A program made the translations under genes and the position numbers. A DNA stretch of 64,000 nt, from NCBI GenBank assembly GCA_965204245.1, contig CBDBED010000002.1:62001-126000 (forward strand), read 5' to 3'. The stretch's first letter is position 1. Every line of letters begins with the position of its first letter. This stretch comes from JAAXIE01 sp965204245. GTDB lineage: Bacteria; Chloroflexota; Dehalococcoidia; Lucifugimonadales; JAAXIE01. Under the pieces are notes generated by a model, which was given only the letters and a program-made list of their open reading frames with translations, did not search any database and was not told where the DNA came from. Shown one piece after another: positions 1-8,373 of this stretch.

Positions 1-90
1 GGCACCATGGTATCCTTGTTTTCTGGATGTATTTGGCCCGAATACTGGCTCACCCGGCCTTACGGGTGGGCAATCTTGGGAGGGGACCAA

Positions 91-633
91 TTGGGTGTAG
101 TTGGAATGTCAGGGAGCCTGCGGGAGGGCTCGTGGAACCAGAAGCTGCTCAAGCTGGCCATGGAATCGGTGAGGAGGCTGGGGGTGGAGGCCGAGGAGTT
201 TGATCTGACTCCGGTGCCTCTGTGGGCGCCCTCTCTGGATGCGGACTACCCCGAGCCGGTCAAGCGGCTGCGAGATGAGATGGCGGGGGCTGATGCAGTG
301 GTCTTGGCGGCGCCGGAGTTCAACAGCACCATTCCGGCAGCAATGAAGAACGTGGTGGAATGGGCTTGCCGTCCGCCGAGTCTCATACCGGGGCAGGTGT
401 TCTGCGTCATAGGGTGCACGCCGGGACGGTCGGGGTCGATGCGAATGGCGGAGCACCTTACCTCCAGCTTGGAGGCGGAGGGAGGTTGGGTGATGGTGAC
501 TCCCCGTGTGCTGCTGCCCCATGTGGACCAGGTGATTGCAGCAGACGGGTCCATCATTGATCCTTCGGTGGGGGAGCTCATCGACCAAGCGATGGCGAGG
601 CTGTTGGATACTTCTCGCCGGCTGAAGGGTTGA
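91..633 (+). CDS. NADPH-dependent FMN reductase family protein
   Basis: A small flavodoxin-fold reductase that would use NAD(P)H to reduce FMN or a quinone-like substrate in the cytoplasm. The N-terminal phosphate-binding motif GSLREGSWN sits at about residues 8-16, and the family block APEFNSTIPAAMKN follows at about 73-86. The start is placed at TTG 91, because GGGAGG lies seven bases upstream and the flavodoxin beta strand LGVVGMSGS begins there. An in-frame ATG at 7 would add 28 residues unlike the family. At 180 residues it has normal length. Family assignment is good; the substrate cannot be told from sequence. Confidence 0.85.
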   Translation: MGVVGMSGSLREGSWNQKLLKLAMESVRRLGVEAEEFDLTPVPLWAPSLDADYPEPVKRLRDEMAGADAVVLAAPEFNSTIPAAMKNVVEWACRPPSLIPGQVFCVIGCTPGRSGSMRMAEHLTSSLEAEGGWVMVTPRVLLPHVDQVIAADGSIIDPSVGELIDQAMARLLDTSRRLKG

Positions 634-761
634 CCTTTCGGGGAGATGTAACTGGAGTCATGCCGTGGATTCATGTAGTCAGAGAGAGTGAAACTGGGGG
701 GACTGAAAGACGCCTATGACAGGATGGCGGAGTTGGGCGAGCAAATGGGCGAGGAGCCTCG

Positions 762-1064
762 CTAGGGTGACTGCTGTTGGCGGTGTGAGGGTTGGGTTTT
801 TCCGATGCTTGTATCCGGTTCTCGCAGCGTGACGTAGACGACTGTTTCTCCCGGCTCGAGTGTCACGTTCTCAATGTCGCGGGGCGGGGCGATGGAGCCG
901 TTGCGCGCTTTCAACGCCTCAACGAACTCAGGCAGCATATCTTCAGCATCTGCTAGGACCTCTTCCACGGTGGCACCCATGGCGTAGGCCCCAGGTATGT
1001 CGGGAATTACCAAGCCATATGCGCCCTTCTTGCCGTCTAACACCGCAGGATACCGGATCATCAT
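762..1064 (-). CDS. hicB: HicB-family antitoxin
   Basis: The N-terminal half (MIRYPAVLDG, then a GYGL-like strand and VPDIPGAYAMGAT) is the degraded RNase H-like fold of HicB antitoxins, which bind and block the partner HicA RNase. The block VEEVLADAEDM is typical of the family. The C-terminus is short, with no clear DNA-binding domain. An in-frame GTG exists at 1073, but GGAGG lies just before the ATG-ATG pair at 1064/1061, so an ATG start is preferred. It lies immediately downstream of hicA on the same strand, the usual toxin-first order. Confidence 0.82.
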   Translation of the reverse strand: MMIRYPAVLDGKKGAYGLVIPDIPGAYAMGATVEEVLADAEDMLPEFVEALKARNGSIAPPRDIENVTLEPGETVVYVTLREPDTSIGKTQPSHRQQQSP

Positions 1065-1073
1065 TGCCTCCAC

Positions 1074-1271
1074 CTAAAGCCAGCCGGCTTGTCTTGCTAT
1101 ACCACGTGCCACTCCGAGGGAAAACTCGGAATGACGGGGTAGTCGAAGCAACTCCCTTGCGTCGTCGTGTTCATAGATGTCGTGGCGCCCACCATGTCGA
1201 ATTAGGAACCAACCCTCCCGCTCTAGTCGTCGGACAATAGCGCGTCTGTTGGTCTCAATCCTCCTAGACAC
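1074..1271 (-). CDS. hicA: HicA-family mRNA interferase toxin
   Basis: This 65-residue protein has the double-stranded RNA-binding-like HicA fold: REGWFLIRHGGRHDIYEH holds the catalytic His (in GGRHDIY, where the family usually has GSHHIY), and LPRHSEFSLGVARGIARQAG is the typical C-terminal helix. It would cleave mRNA when free of HicB. The frame opens with GTG at 1271, inside the palindrome ACACTAGTGT; no clear ribosome site precedes it, so the true start may be a few codons further in. The stop abuts the hicB leader. Confidence 0.82.
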   Translation of the reverse strand: MSRRIETNRRAIVRRLEREGWFLIRHGGRHDIYEHDDARELLRLPRHSEFSLGVARGIARQAGWL

Positions 1272-1277
1272 TAGTGT
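1268..1277. promoter_or_regulatory. Palindrome at the hicA start, possible autoregulatory operator
   Basis: ACACTAGTGT is a perfect 10-bp palindrome spanning the presumed hicA start codon. HicAB operons are commonly autorepressed by the complex; whether this short palindrome is the operator is inference. Confidence 0.25.
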
Positions 1278-1384
1278 ATTCTGAGAAATTCAGCATGATG
1301 AGCAGCCTAATTGTACGCGAGTTTATCCTCAATGGACGATATGGGATGAGGTGTTCCGTGGTGCGACGGATGGCTATTGGGGCC

Positions 1385-2419
1385 TCAATGGACAATGTGC
1401 AGATTGCGGCGGGCCAGTTCGGCAGTGTCTTCCTCACGGACAGAGTGGGGGCGGTCGGGGATGTCGGCGAAGGCCTCATGTCCGAACAGAGGTGTGGTGA
1501 AGTAGCGCATGCCGGTGTCGTTGATCATGGTGACGATGACTTGGGAGTCGGGCAGGGCTGCGGAGAGCTTGTTGGCGGCTGCCACGTTGCAGCCGGAAGA
1601 GATGCCACAGAATACACCTTCCTCGCGGGCCAGACGTCGGGCCATCTCGATCGACTCTTGAGAGGAGACAGTCACCACACCGTCGACATAGTCGAGGTCG
1701 AGGTTATCGGGGATGAAGCCATCGCCGATGCCCTCTATCTGGTGGGGCCCCCAGCCTCCGCCTGAGAGGATGGGGCACTCGGCAGGCTCTACGGCGTAGA
1801 TGCGGGCGTTGGGATTGTGTTCCTTGAGGTACTTGCCGACGCCCGAGACGGTGCCACCGCTGCCTTGGGAGGCGACGAACACATCGGCACGCCTGGCGGT
1901 CTGGTCCCAGATTTCGGGGCCCGTGGTCATGTAGTGGGCCTCGATGTTGTCCTTGTTGGAGAATTGGGCTGCCTCCCAGTATTTCCCGGGGCTCTGGGCC
2001 TTCAGTTCTTCCACTTTCTCGAGGCAGAGGTCGACATCGCTCTCGGCCCCGGGGGTGAGGACTAGTTCTGCCCCGTAGGCTCGCATGCAGTCCTTGCGCT
2101 CCTCGCTCATTCCTTCGGGCATGACGATGACGACGGGGTAGCCGCGGACGGCAGCAATCATGGCTGTGGCGATGCCCGTGCTGCCGGTGGAGGCTTCGAG
2201 GATGGTCATGCCGGGGCGGAGGTCGCCGCGCTCCTCAGCCCTCTGCACCATGTGGCGGAGGATGCGGTCCTTGAGGCTGGAGGTGGGGTTCATGAACTCC
2301 AGCTTGGCGCATAGCTCCTGAGGCCCGCGGGCCACGCGGCCAAGGCGCAATAGCGGGGTCATTCCCGCTGCTTGAGTGATGTCTTCAGCTATGTGGCTGC
2401 GGGCGTTCCAGTCGACCAT
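1385..2419 (-). CDS. PLP-dependent cysteine synthase / cystathionine beta-synthase family enzyme
   Basis: A fold-type II PLP enzyme, probably O-acetylserine or O-phosphoserine sulfhydrylase. The PLP lysine is K50 in PTSSLKDR, the substrate loop is ASTGSTG at 76-82 (most CysK proteins have TSGNTG, so Asn is replaced by Ser), and the phosphate loop GSGGT is at 186-190. GISSGCN lies near residue 272. Length, 344 residues, is slightly longer than CysK because of a C-terminal tail. AGGAGA precedes the ATG. It follows the luciferase-like gene on the same strand by 45 bp and may be cotranscribed. The Asn-to-Ser change leaves open a different amino-acid substrate. Confidence 0.85.
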   Translation of the reverse strand: MVDWNARSHIAEDITQAAGMTPLLRLGRVARGPQELCAKLEFMNPTSSLKDRILRHMVQRAEERGDLRPGMTILEASTGSTGIATAMIAAVRGYPVVIVMPEGMSEERKDCMRAYGAELVLTPGAESDVDLCLEKVEELKAQSPGKYWEAAQFSNKDNIEAHYMTTGPEIWDQTARRADVFVASQGSGGTVSGVGKYLKEHNPNARIYAVEPAECPILSGGGWGPHQIEGIGDGFIPDNLDLDYVDGVVTVSSQESIEMARRLAREEGVFCGISSGCNVAAANKLSAALPDSQVIVTMINDTGMRYFTTPLFGHEAFADIPDRPHSVREEDTAELARRNLHIVH

Positions 2420-2464
2420 GGTGATTGTTCTCCTGAGGTTTGGCTCTTCCGGGTAAATGTAGGG

Positions 2465-3394
2465 CTAGATATTGGGGATGACCTCTTCGACAAGCTGCTC
2501 CAAGTGCTCCATGTGGTCGAACATGGGGTTCAGCATGACCATTTCGGCCCCGCCATTCACTATCCTTCCCAGTTCTTCTGCGACCTTGGCGGAGCTTCCC
2601 CAGACGGAGACTTGGGCGCCGAGAGCTGCGTTGTGGTAGCGGTTGTCGAACCAAGTGGTGATGCGCTGCTCGGCCCGTTGCTCGTTGTCGTCGACGGCGA
2701 GGTATACCCGCTTGGAGATGGGGAAGGTGGCAGGGTCGCGCCCTGCTTCTTCAAGGAAGGTGTTCAGTTGCTGGACGCATTCGAGGAAGTTGTTGGTGGT
2801 GCTGGAACCGGCGCCCATCCAGCCGTCGCCGTGGCGGACGGCTCGTCGCAGGGCGTCGGGATGGCGACCACCGAACCAGACAGGGGGATGAGGTTTCTGT
2901 ATGGGCTTGGGTTCCATGGGGACATCGTCCAACTGCCAGAACTGGCCTTGGTAGTTGGCTAGGGGCTCGATCCAGAGGGCCTTCATAACGTTCAGGAGTT
3001 CGACGAAACGGCGGGCGCGGCGGTCGGTCGTGATGCCGAAGGCGGGGTACATGTTCTGCCTGCCTCCGATGCCCACGCCCACAGTGAGGCGGCCGTTGGT
3101 GAGTTGGTCGAGGCTGCCCAAGGCCTTGGCTAGCTGCACAGGGTTGCGCAGGGGGGCCACCATGACTGAGACGCCGAGACGCGCTTGGGTGGTGAGGGCT
3201 GCGACATAGCTAAGCTGAGTGAGAGGTTCGAGGGAGGGATCGTCACCGGTGATGTCCTCCTGGGTCCAGAGGCTCTCGTAGCCAAGCTCCTCGGCCCGGG
3301 TGACGAACTGGCGGACAAGGTCCATATCAGTTGGGCCATCCTGGAAGAACTGTGGCATGGCTATGCCGACGGGCACCCGACCTGCGCTGGCCAT
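2465..3394 (-). CDS. LLM-class (luciferase-like, F420 or FMN) oxidoreductase
   Basis: A 309-residue TIM-barrel protein of the bacterial luciferase-like superfamily. Visible family blocks are the N-terminal VGIAMPQF strand, AEELGYESLWTQED (about 33-46), the core GSLDQLTNGRLTVGVGIGG (about 92-110) and PHPPVWFGGRHPDALRRAVRHGDGWM (about 168-193). Members use reduced F420 or FMN to oxidise small organics. A strong AAAGGAGG site precedes the start. It is divergent from the SDR cluster and is followed by the cysteine synthase gene. The cofactor cannot be decided from sequence alone. Confidence 0.85.
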   Translation of the reverse strand: MASAGRVPVGIAMPQFFQDGPTDMDLVRQFVTRAEELGYESLWTQEDITGDDPSLEPLTQLSYVAALTTQARLGVSVMVAPLRNPVQLAKALGSLDQLTNGRLTVGVGIGGRQNMYPAFGITTDRRARRFVELLNVMKALWIEPLANYQGQFWQLDDVPMEPKPIQKPHPPVWFGGRHPDALRRAVRHGDGWMGAGSSTTNNFLECVQQLNTFLEEAGRDPATFPISKRVYLAVDDNEQRAEQRITTWFDNRYHNAALGAQVSVWGSSAKVAEELGRIVNGGAEMVMLNPMFDHMEHLEQLVEEVIPNI

Positions 3395-3452
3395 TCTCGC
3401 GCCTCCTTTGTGGGACTGAGTTGATGGCGATGCCCCAAGGTGGTCTGCCGTG

Positions 3453-3481
3453 TTGCCACAGCTAAGGGGGTCTCATACAAT
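3453..3481 (+). promoter_or_regulatory. Sigma70-type promoter for the SDR triplet
   Basis: TTGCCA at 3453-3458 and TACAAT at 3476-3481 are separated by exactly 17 bp. The predicted transcript begins near 3488, about 100 bases before the first SDR start. Confidence 0.6.
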
Positions 3482-3590
3482 GGCGCGCAACAGCCCTGTC
3501 CGGTAATGGGAGCAGTCGGGCGGGTGGCGCGGCCTTTCCTAACGGATGGGGCATCCGAATTCGTTGCAATTATGGATGGAGGCAGAAGGG

Positions 3591-4346
3591 ATGGCAAGGT
3601 TTGATGACAAGGTCATAGTGGTAACAGGCGGGGGCCTCGGCTTCGGACGCGCCTACAGTCTTGGCCTAGCTGCTGAAGGGGCCACGGTGGTGATCGCTGA
3701 CGTGAATATGGACAACGCGCTGCAGACCCAGGCCGCCATTGAGGAGCTTGGGGGCAAGGCGGTGGTAATCCAGACGGATGTGAGCGATGAGGCGAGCGTG
3801 CTGGCCATGCGGGACCAAGTGGACCGGGAGTTGGGCGGGATAGACGGCTTGGTGAACAACGCCGGCATCTACCCGGTGCTGGATATCGACAGCGTGACCA
3901 AGGAACACTGGGACCGCATCTATGATGTGAATGTGTGGGGCAGCTTCGTCACTGCGAGAGCTTGTGCGGAGTCGATGAAGCGTCGAGGGGGCGGGGCCAT
4001 CGTGAACATCTCCAGTGGCACTTTCCTGCGCCCGCCGCCGAACCAGCCTGCTTATGTGTCGTCCAAGGGGGCGATCATTGCGTTGACGCGCTCTCTGGCC
4101 ACGGAGTTGGCGAATGACGGCATCCGGGTGAACACTGTGCTGCCGGGCCTCACGGCGACACCGGGGATTATGGGGAGCCCGGATTTCAGCGAGGAATTCA
4201 TGCAGAGTCGGGTGGACTTGCAACTCATCAAGAGGCAGGAGCAGGCGGATGACACGGTTGGGGCTGCGATGTTCCTGCTGAGCGACGACTCGTCCTTCGT
4301 TACGGGCCAGTCGATGCTGGTCAACGGTGGCGGGAGCATGCTCTAG
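3591..4346 (+). CDS. Short-chain dehydrogenase/reductase, first of three tandem paralogs
   Basis: A classical 251-residue SDR. The nucleotide-binding motif TGGGLGFGRAY is near residues 13-23, NNAG near 88-91, the catalytic Ser in NISSGTF and the Tyr/Lys pair in YVSSK. The ATG at 3591 is chosen because GGAGGCAGAAGGG lies just upstream and because the same MARxDxK start is shared with the third copy; an in-frame ATG at 3546 would add 15 residues. It aligns without gaps over nearly its whole length with the next two genes, showing tandem duplication. It would be an NAD(P)-linked alcohol/ketone oxidoreductase; the substrate is unknown. Confidence 0.88.
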   Translation: MARFDDKVIVVTGGGLGFGRAYSLGLAAEGATVVIADVNMDNALQTQAAIEELGGKAVVIQTDVSDEASVLAMRDQVDRELGGIDGLVNNAGIYPVLDIDSVTKEHWDRIYDVNVWGSFVTARACAESMKRRGGGAIVNISSGTFLRPPPNQPAYVSSKGAIIALTRSLATELANDGIRVNTVLPGLTATPGIMGSPDFSEEFMQSRVDLQLIKRQEQADDTVGAAMFLLSDDSSFVTGQSMLVNGGGSML

Positions 4347-4394
4347 CGTCCGCCCGGACGGGATGACGGTTAATCGGGCGTAGAGGAGGGCGCA

Positions 4395-5150
4395 GTGGGT
4401 AGATTGGACGGAAAGGTGATTGTGGTGACGGGCGGCGGGCGCGGCTTTGGGCGTGCCTACTGCCTGCGCTTGGCGGCCGAAGGGGCGACGGTGGCTATTG
4501 CGGAGATGGATGAGGTTACCCGCGAGAGCACCCGCACTGCCATCGAGGAGAATGGGGGGCGGGCCTTCACTTATCCGTTGGATGTGCGGGATGAGGACAG
4601 CGTCATTGCGATGCGAGATGCCGTTGACCGGGACCTCGGTGGCATCGACGGGTTGATGAATAATGCGGGAATCATGCCCCCAATGGCGATGCCGGACGTC
4701 ACGAAGGAGTTTTGGGACAACGTCTACAACACCAACGTCTGGGGCAGCTTCATCACGGCTAGGGCGGTGTCACATTCGATGCGCAGGCGTGGCGGCGGGA
4801 CGATAGTGAACATTGCCAGTTCCACGTTCTTCAACCCTTCGCCTGGGAGCGCTGCCTACATATCGTCCAAGGGGTCGGTGATTGCTCTTTCGAGGGTGCT
4901 GGCCTCTGGACTGGCGCCATACGGGATACGGGTGAACTTCATATACCCGGGGCTCACGCCTACGCCGGGAGTGTTGGAAGGGCGCTTCACCTCGGAGGAG
5001 TATTTCGATTCGCGAGTGCAGAAGCAGCTTATCAAGAGACGCTCTGAGATTGAGGACGTGGTGGGGGCGGCGGTGTTTCTGTTGAGTGATGAGTCGGCCT
5101 TCATGACCGGTCAGGGGATACCGGTCAATGGTGGCATCGGAATGATCTAG
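4395..5150 (+). CDS. Short-chain dehydrogenase/reductase, second tandem paralog
   Basis: A 251-residue SDR starting at GTG 4395 after a GGAGG-containing leader. Motifs: TGGGRGFGRAY for dinucleotide binding, NNAG, the catalytic Ser in NIASSTF and YISSK. Same length and same register as the genes on either side, 48 bp after the first and 48 bp before the third, so one transcript is likely. Divergence is concentrated around residues 180-215, the part that usually forms the substrate lid, which suggests different substrates for the copies. No substrate can be assigned. Confidence 0.88.
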   Translation: MGRLDGKVIVVTGGGRGFGRAYCLRLAAEGATVAIAEMDEVTRESTRTAIEENGGRAFTYPLDVRDEDSVIAMRDAVDRDLGGIDGLMNNAGIMPPMAMPDVTKEFWDNVYNTNVWGSFITARAVSHSMRRRGGGTIVNIASSTFFNPSPGSAAYISSKGSVIALSRVLASGLAPYGIRVNFIYPGLTPTPGVLEGRFTSEEYFDSRVQKQLIKRRSEIEDVVGAAVFLLSDESAFMTGQGIPVNGGIGMI

Positions 5151-5198
5151 TGCCGGCGTGGTGTCACGTCATTTTGGTTGAACGCGGGAGGTCGGAAC

Positions 5199-5954
5199 AT
5201 GGCAAGGCTGGACGGCAAGGTTGTGTTGGTCACGGGAGGCGGGCAGGGCTTTGGGCGCGCTTACTGCTTGGGTCTGGCCCGGGAGGGGGCAACGGTGGCA
5301 GTGGCTGACATCAATGAGGAGACGGCCAATGAGACGCGGGCCATGGTGGAGGAGCAGGGCGGGCGAGCAATTGTGGTGCCTGTTGACGTCAGCGATGAGA
5401 CCTCCGTGTTGGCCATGCGCGATGCCGTGGACCAGCAGTTGGGTGGCATTGATGGACTGGTGAACAACGCCGGCATTTTCCCGCGCATTGAACTGGCCGA
5501 CATCACTAAGGAGATGTGGGACCGCATTTATAACATCAACGTATGGGGCAGTTTCATAGTTGCTCGCGCAGCTTCGCATTCGATGAGGCAGCGTGGCGGC
5601 GGGAGCATCGTGAACATCAGCAGTTCCACTTTCCTGACGCCTCCCACCCAGCACGCGGCCTATATGAGCTCGAAGGGGGCTATCATGGCCCTCACCCGCG
5701 CCCTTGCCACGGGGCTGGCGCCACATCACATTCGCGTGAACACCATCCTGCCGGCCCTTACGGGGACGGAAGGTGTGATGAGCGAGCCGGGTTATCAGAT
5801 GTGGTATCTGGAGCAGCGTGCCCAGATGCAACTCATCAAGCGCACGGCTGGGGCGGATGATGTGGTGGGCGCTGCCATCTTTTTCATCAGTGATGAGTCC
5901 GCCTTCATGACGGGGCAGTCGCTTTCAGTTACTGGTGGTACGGGGATGCAGTAG
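5199..5954 (+). CDS. Short-chain dehydrogenase/reductase, third tandem paralog
   Basis: A 251-residue SDR with TGGGQGFGRAY, NNAG, Ser in NISSSTF and YMSSK. ATG 5199 has GGGAGG upstream; an in-frame ATG at 5178 would add seven residues not shared with the paralogs. It is the last gene of the triplet and faces the SulP gene end to end, 39 bp away. Like its neighbours it should use NAD(P) and act on a hydroxyl or keto group of an unidentified metabolite. Confidence 0.88.
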   Translation: MARLDGKVVLVTGGGQGFGRAYCLGLAREGATVAVADINEETANETRAMVEEQGGRAIVVPVDVSDETSVLAMRDAVDQQLGGIDGLVNNAGIFPRIELADITKEMWDRIYNINVWGSFIVARAASHSMRQRGGGSIVNISSSTFLTPPTQHAAYMSSKGAIMALTRALATGLAPHHIRVNTILPALTGTEGVMSEPGYQMWYLEQRAQMQLIKRTAGADDVVGAAIFFISDESAFMTGQSLSVTGGTGMQ

Positions 5955-5993
5955 AGCATTCTAGGCTCTGTTCCGTAGGTGCAGGTACCGGCA

Positions 5994-7682
5994 CTACTCC
6001 TCAGGCTCTTCGGAGGAATCGACGTTCAACAGACCTCGGGCGGTCACCCTTGCCTCGTCGAGGTTGTCAACAAAATGTTCATCGGGGACTTTCTTGAGGA
6101 CGTTGAGGGCGGAGAGTGTGGTGGCTGGCAGACCTGAAAGCCCCATGACTATGCACTGGACATCTTGGGATATGGCGGCATCGATTAGCTGTTCCACCAC
6201 CAAGGCGGCGCTGTCGTCCACGTAGAGGGTGTCGGTAAAGTCGAGGATGACGACCTCGTGCTCCTGAATGTCCACGCTGATGGTGTTAATCAGCTTGGAT
6301 GCTGATGCCACCGAGAAGGTACCGCGTAGTCCCACCATGCCAACGCGAGCGGCAAAGACATCCTCCGGGATATCGAAGTCGTCGAGGTCGATATCTTGGC
6401 TTGATCGGGCTTGCCCTTCAGGTGTGAGGAACTGGGAGTCCAGCAGAGGCGTGGAGATGACGCTGTCCAGTTCCAGACGCTCGAATTGACGCGCACTGGT
6501 GACAGCGGAAGTGATGATACCGACGGCAACGGCGGTTACCAAGTCGAGGAACACAGTCAGACCCAGAGTTAGCAGCATCACCAAGAGGTGAGCCCGCTGG
6601 ACCCGGTGCATCCGAGATACGAAACGCCAGTCGATGGTGTCCAAGCCCACCTTGATCAGGATGCCTGCGAGGACGGCATTGGGAATCTTGCCAACCAAGT
6701 CGCCGAACTGGAGGACCGTTACCACCAGAATGACAACGCACAGGATGCCCGCTACAGGGGTCCACCCACCAGCCCGTATGTTAGCGACAGTGCTTGGGGT
6801 GGCTCCTGAGCCGGGCAGTCCTCCGATGAAGCCTGTGATGACGTTCCCAATGCCTTGTCCCAGCAACTCCCGGTCAGGATTGTGTCGGCTGCGGGTCATG
6901 GAGTCGGCTACAAGTGAGGTGAGAAGAGTGTCGATGGACCCCACCAAGGCGATGACAAGGGCGGGCTCGATTGCCCGAAGCAGGATGCCCCAGTGCATAT
7001 CGGGCCAATGAATTTCAGGCAGGGCTCTCGGAATTTCCCCGATGGTCGGCGCATTGGTGAGCCAGAGAACGCCCAATAGTATTCCGACCACCAAGGATGC
7101 GAGGGTGGCAGGAAGATACTTGGAGAACTTGCTTGGCCAGAGGACGGCCACCGCAAGGGTTACGGCTGCAATGGTGATAGCCCCTGTATCGAAGTGGCTA
7201 AACAATTCGGGGATTTGTCGCATGGATTCGACCGGCCCCCCCGTGATGACATGGCCCCCTATGAAGGGACGGGTCTGCACTACGATGATAATGATGCCGA
7301 CACCGGTCATGAACCCGGAGATGACCGAGTAGGGGGTATAGGCAACATAACGCCCGATTCTTAGCAGACCAATGCATATCTGTATCAAGCCCGCCATGAT
7401 GACGATGGTGAAGGCGGCGGCGATGTTATCGGCGTAGCTTGTGACGATAACCGCCATGGCCACGGTCATTGATCCCGTAGGACCGGATATCTGGGAACGG
7501 GTGCCGCTGAAGACAGCGGTAAAGAAACCAACGGCGATGGCCCCGTAGATACCGGCTAGGGGAGATAAGCCGGCGGCGCTGCCAAAGGCTAGGGCTACCG
7601 GAAGGCCGACGACTGCCGACGTGATGCCGCCGAAGACGTCTCCGCGAAGGGTATGGACGTTGTAATTCAGTCTAGCGAGCAT
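5994..7682 (-). CDS. SulP-family inorganic anion transporter with STAS domain
   Basis: A 562-residue membrane protein that likely carries sulfate, bicarbonate or another anion. The N-terminus has the SulP signature (DVFGGITSAVVGLPVALAFG, then AAGLSPLAGIYGA) and about 12 hydrophobic segments up to roughly residue 400. LGQGIGNVITGFIGGLPGSGA near 275-295 is the second SulP signature. From about 440 on there is a cytosolic STAS domain (VGMVGLRGTFSVAS, then LDFTDTLYVDDSAAL), where SulP proteins usually have D-x-S-G/A. It is a single gene, convergent with the SDR triplet. The ion cannot be predicted. Confidence 0.9.
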   Translation of the reverse strand: MLARLNYNVHTLRGDVFGGITSAVVGLPVALAFGSAAGLSPLAGIYGAIAVGFFTAVFSGTRSQISGPTGSMTVAMAVIVTSYADNIAAAFTIVIMAGLIQICIGLLRIGRYVAYTPYSVISGFMTGVGIIIIVVQTRPFIGGHVITGGPVESMRQIPELFSHFDTGAITIAAVTLAVAVLWPSKFSKYLPATLASLVVGILLGVLWLTNAPTIGEIPRALPEIHWPDMHWGILLRAIEPALVIALVGSIDTLLTSLVADSMTRSRHNPDRELLGQGIGNVITGFIGGLPGSGATPSTVANIRAGGWTPVAGILCVVILVVTVLQFGDLVGKIPNAVLAGILIKVGLDTIDWRFVSRMHRVQRAHLLVMLLTLGLTVFLDLVTAVAVGIITSAVTSARQFERLELDSVISTPLLDSQFLTPEGQARSSQDIDLDDFDIPEDVFAARVGMVGLRGTFSVASASKLINTISVDIQEHEVVILDFTDTLYVDDSAALVVEQLIDAAISQDVQCIVMGLSGLPATTLSALNVLKKVPDEHFVDNLDEARVTARGLLNVDSSEEPEE

Positions 7683-7881
7683 GGAGGCTGGTGGATGTAG
7701 AGGAAGCTCTTCTGTATCCCGCTGGTGGTGCCTCTATGGCAGAACACTGCCTCCCCCCGCATTTGGACCCAGCTAAAAAGCAACTGACTTTTTGCCGATT
7801 GGCTATTGCCATACAAAAGGGCTGGTCATGGTAGGTATAGGATAATCGCTCTGGTCCTGGTGAGCTTGCGGCCTAGGGCTG
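7683..7881. other. Intergenic gap between SulP gene and SUF operon end
   Basis: About 200 bp without a gene. It holds an AT-only hairpin, AAAAAG/CTTTTT with a seven-base loop near 7775-7793, which is too weak to call a terminator. No convincing promoter was found for the SulP gene. Confidence 0.4.
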
Positions 7882-8358
7882 TTAGCCATCAGCGCAACGG
7901 GAGCGATATTCGGCGACTCCGTCATCAAGGGCAGCCCAAGGCAGAAGGGCGCACTTGATGCGTATAGGGAACTTGCGGACTCCCTGCAAAGCCTCCAGGT
8001 CACCCATGGCATCAAGCTGCTCGTCGCTTAACTCGTCGCCACGCATCATCTCCCGGAAGGCCCCGGAGAGCTGTTCGCCCTCTTCCAAGGTCTTGCCCCT
8101 CAGGAGGTCGGAGAGGATGGAAGCTGAGGCCAGGCTGATGGAACACCCGTAGCCGCCCTGACTGATATCTCCGATGAGTCCCGCGTCATCCAGCTTCAGT
8201 TGCAGGACGACTTCATCCCCGCAGAACGGGTTAAATCCACGGGTCTCTATGTCTGGGGCCTCCAGAGTCTGGCGGTTTCTGGGGCTACGGTAATGGTCCA
8301 GGATTACCTCTCGATAGAGGTCGTCCAATTCACTGAAATCGAATGGTTCCGTCAGCAC
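7882..8358 (-). CDS. sufU: SufU-type Fe-S cluster assembly scaffold / sulfur transfer protein
   Basis: A 158-residue IscU-like protein. The three zinc/sulfur cysteines are C46 (NPFCGDEV), C72 (GYGCSIS) and C136 (RIKCALLPW), with the conserved D48. The insertion between the second and third cysteines (about 85-125) is the feature that separates SufU from IscU. In Gram-positive bacteria SufU receives persulfide sulfur from SufS, which matches its place 15 bp after sufS. It is the last gene of the SUF operon. Confidence 0.92.
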   Translation of the reverse strand: MLTEPFDFSELDDLYREVILDHYRSPRNRQTLEAPDIETRGFNPFCGDEVVLQLKLDDAGLIGDISQGGYGCSISLASASILSDLLRGKTLEEGEQLSGAFREMMRGDELSDEQLDAMGDLEALQGVRKFPIRIKCALLPWAALDDGVAEYRSRCADG

Positions 8359-8373
8359 AGCAGCCCAACCTTA

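Noticed and set aside
688..765. A 25-codon frame (ends MAELGEQMGEEPR) between the FMN reductase and hicB
   Set aside because: Too short, with only a weak purine-rich leader and no family; it may be chance.
7774..7793. Terminator for the SUF operon
   Set aside because: The stem is nearly all A-T and lacks a following T run.
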